In this document: positions 5,728 through 7,465 of the stretch, piece after piece
How the letters are laid out: every line of letters starts with the position of its first letter
How positions within the stretch are numbered: position 1 is the first letter of the stretch
Assembly: GCA_945872325.1 (NCBI GenBank)
Contig: CAMBZY010000155.1
Coordinates: 1 to 7,465, forward strand
DNA from: Candidatus Kuenenia stuttgartensis
GTDB lineage: Bacteria; Planctomycetota; Planctomycetia; Isosphaerales; Isosphaeraceae
Direction of reading: 5' to 3'
DNA length: 7,465 bases
Notes under the pieces: generated by a model
Seen by the model: only the letters and a program-made list of their open reading frames with translations
Told to the model about the DNA's origin: nothing
The model's database searches: none
Translations under genes and position numbers: made by a program

Positions 5728-6156
5728 ATGGCGATTGTCAACAACCTTCAAAAATGCCTGGAAAGTCCCTACCTCTTTGAAGACGCTGACGCCCCTTCCC
5801 GCGTCCCGGCCCTTCTGAATCTGGCTGCCGACCGACTTGAAGCCGCCACAAACATCCTCACCTACAATAAGGGTGATAAGGCCGACGTCATCTTCCTGTC
5901 TTACGAAGCCATGTTTTCCTGCATGAGAGCACTGGTTTACAGCAAAGGTCTGCGTGAATATGGAATGCGTTGCCTGATGATCGCCACCGAAGTGCACTAC
6001 GTAAAGACAGGTCTGCTCGATAGCTCGCTGATCCAGAAATTTCAGCAGCTTCAACAGCTCAAATCCAAGCCTGAAGAAGCCGTGGAAATCTCTTCCGCTT
6101 TTGTTAAGCGTACTCTGGAACTCCTCACAGCCGCTCAGGCTGCAAAGTCTGCCTAA
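5728..6156 (+). CDS. HEPN-domain-like helical protein, probably non-catalytic
   Basis: This encodes 142 residues, soluble and mostly alpha-helical. Residues 26-102 resemble HEPN domains of the kind found beside minimal nucleotidyltransferases: a first helix (ALLNLAADRLEAATNIL), then a helix with SYEAMFSCMRALVYSKGLRE (residues 58-77), then RCLMIATEVHYVKTGLLD (81-98). In related proteins I recall, the turn after GxRE carries a histidine (RExSH type) as part of the RNase-type motif; here residues 76-80 are REYGM, so that position is Met80. His90 is present but spaced differently. This suggests a binding or structural role rather than RNA cleavage. No nucleotidyltransferase or antitoxin gene is adjacent: nuoN is 96 bases upstream and an exporter follows after 33 bases. 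The HEPN assignment is from pattern memory and moderately sure. The gene itself is well supported by its ribosome-binding site and conserved-looking sequence. Confidence 0.7.
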   Translation: MAIVNNLQKCLESPYLFEDADAPSRVPALLNLAADRLEAATNILTYNKGDKADVIFLSYEAMFSCMRALVYSKGLREYGMRCLMIATEVHYVKTGLLDSSLIQKFQQLQQLKSKPEEAVEISSAFVKRTLELLTAAQAAKSA

Positions 6157-6189
6157 TCTACAAGGCTTGACTGCGTTGATTCCAATTTT

Positions 6190-7465
6190 ATGAACCAATC
6201 CACCAGCACCGACTCCAATCTGGCACGTGGTGATGGATTCAAAGCTTTTCGAGTGAAAGGATTCGGCCGTTACTGGTTCGGATCCGTCGCTTCTATACTT
6301 GGTCAGCAGATGCTCTCCGTAGCCATTGGCTGGGAGCTTTATGAAGTCACTCGATCCGCAACAGCTTTAGGCTTGGTGGGCCTGGCTCAGGCGATCCCGA
6401 TTGTGGGACTGGCACTCTGGTCAGGCTCGCTCGCTGACCGCTATAACCGGCGAAATCTGGTTTTGATCGCCCAAGCCATGATGGCCACTTCTGCTGCTAC
6501 AATGGCCTTGGTCTCAAGCCGAATACTGGTTATCCCCAATATTTTGGCCGTCCGATTTGCCAATCGAATCATCTCAGCCATCGCCGTCGGTTTGGGCGAA
6601 TCCAGCAGCACGTTTGATGATCCTCGTCTGCCCGTTTTTTTTCTCCTTCTCTTCACCATCGGAATCTCAAGGGTTCTGAATAATCCTTCACGCGTGGCGA
6701 TTGTTCCCAGGCTCGTACCAGGCGATGCCCTCACAAACGCGGTCACCTGGAACTCCTCTGCCATGCACATAGCAGCCACAATCGGGCCCGCCGTTGGTGC
6801 CCTGCTTGTGAGTCTTGCCTCGCCTTCGAATTTCCAATACGCCACAGCCTACACTGCCGACTTCATCGGCGCGCTGGTCATGTTCGTCGCTTTCTGGGGC
6901 TTGCCCAAAGAGGTTGGCGAACCGATGAGAAAAGCTCCAAGTCCAACTGGTACCGAAAGATTGAACTGGCTGGATGGCGCCCGTCACGTTTTTCGCGAAC
7001 GCGTTCTCATCGCTTCCATCACGCTCGACATGCTGGCTGTCCTGTTCGGCGGATGCACCGCCTTGCTCCCGATCTTCGCTCGTGAAATCCTTCACACCGA
7101 TGTCGTCGGCTACAGCTGGCTCCGTGCAGCCCCTTCGATTGGAGCTTTTTCCATGGGCTTTTTCCTGGCCTATCGCCCCCCTCGAAATCACGTTGGTCTC
7201 ACCTTGATGTTCTCCGTCGTGGCGTTCGGCCTGGCGACTCTTGGCTTCGGCCTATCAAAAAATTACGCCCTGTCGATCTTTATGCTCGGGCTTTTGGGAG
7301 CGTTTGATAATATCAGCGTCGTGATCCGCAATACTCTGGTTCAAATGCGTACTCCCGACGAACTCAGGGGCCGTGTCTCCGCTGTCAACGGAGTATTCAT
7401 AGGCACCTCCAACGAACTCGGAGCCCTTGAATCAGGCTTCACAGCGGCCATGTGGGGGCCTGTCC
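6190..7465 (+). CDS. MFS exporter, EntS/MFS_3-like (3' end outside window)
   Basis: The frame is open from the ATG at 6190 to the end of the window, at least 425 residues. It is an inner-membrane major facilitator transporter, probably a proton-driven drug or siderophore-type exporter; the substrate cannot be read from the sequence. After a polar N-terminus of about 18 residues comes FKAFRVKGFGRYWFGS, typical of the family entrance to helix 1. Motif A, GSLADRYNRR, is at residues 79-88 between helices 2 and 3. NNPSRVAIVPRLVPGDALTNAVTWNSS (about 164-190) and IGPAVGALL are typical of the MFS_3 (EntS-like) family. So is the late segment RTPDELRGRVSAVNGVFIGTSNELG...ESG (387-416). About ten to eleven helices are visible. 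Residues about 139-152 form a slightly long polar loop (ESSSTFDDPRLP). The start is the first ATG after the upstream gene's stop, which lies in the same frame; no clear ribosome-binding site precedes it. Confidence 0.9.
   Translation, partial: MNQSTSTDSNLARGDGFKAFRVKGFGRYWFGSVASILGQQMLSVAIGWELYEVTRSATALGLVGLAQAIPIVGLALWSGSLADRYNRRNLVLIAQAMMATSAATMALVSSRILVIPNILAVRFANRIISAIAVGLGESSSTFDDPRLPVFFLLLFTIGISRVLNNPSRVAIVPRLVPGDALTNAVTWNSSAMHIAATIGPAVGALLVSLASPSNFQYATAYTADFIGALVMFVAFWGLPKEVGEPMRKAPSPTGTERLNWLDGARHVFRERVLIASITLDMLAVLFGGCTALLPIFAREILHTDVVGYSWLRAAPSIGAFSMGFFLAYRPPRNHVGLTLMFSVVAFGLATLGFGLSKNYALSIFMLGLLGAFDNISVVIRNTLVQMRTPDELRGRVSAVNGVFIGTSNELGALESGFTAAMWGPV

Noticed and set aside
5728..6156. 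Toxin-antitoxin module built on the HEPN-like gene
   Set aside because: No partner gene is present on either side within the window, and the expected catalytic histidine is missing.
6441..7191. Overlapping minus-strand open frames (6441-6845 and 6688-7191)
   Set aside because: They lie opposite the plus-strand MFS transporter, which has clear family motifs along its whole length; the minus-strand products show no recognisable pattern.

Overview
The window looks like a piece of a planctomycete chromosome of medium GC content (estimated by eye in the low-to-mid 50s percent). This rests on the gene style: complex I proteins with extra domains, a small conserved hypothetical protein of a type I associate with planctomycetes, and weak Shine-Dalgarno signals. 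No rRNA or marker gene fixes the lineage, so the phylum call is an inference. All supported genes lie on the + strand.

Bases 1-5631 hold part of a respiratory complex I (NADH:quinone oxidoreductase, nuo) cluster. The order is nuoI (5' end cut off by the window), a small hypothetical gene, nuoA, nuoH, nuoJ, nuoK, nuoN. NuoI carries two [4Fe-4S] clusters of the peripheral arm. NuoA, H, J, K and N build the proximal membrane arm: NuoH closes the quinone chamber, A/J/K relay the coupling signal, and N is one antiporter-like proton pump. Subunits nuoB-G are not in the window. The other two pump subunits, nuoL and nuoM, which usually sit between nuoK and nuoN, are also absent, so the operon is rearranged or split. 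NuoH carries an insertion of about 90 residues in a loop predicted to lie outside the cytoplasm. NuoN has a Pro/Ala/Lys-rich C-terminal tail of about 50 residues, also predicted to be outside. The intergenic gaps (30 to 130 bases) contain several small inverted repeats; the one after nuoH resembles a weak terminator or attenuator.

Bases 5728-6156 encode a 142-residue HEPN-like helical protein in which the usual histidine of the motif appears replaced by methionine. No nucleotidyltransferase or antitoxin partner is adjacent. Bases 6190-7465 encode a major facilitator superfamily exporter of the EntS/MFS_3 type, which runs off the 3' end of the window. These last two genes follow nuoN on the same strand but have no evident functional tie to complex I.

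There is no gene-free stretch longer than about 130 bases. I see no tRNA, rRNA, CRISPR array, insertion sequence or phage feature. The window is mostly a housekeeping respiratory locus. The points worth a second look are the add-ons to NuoH and NuoN, the missing L/M genes, and the small conserved gene embedded in the cluster.
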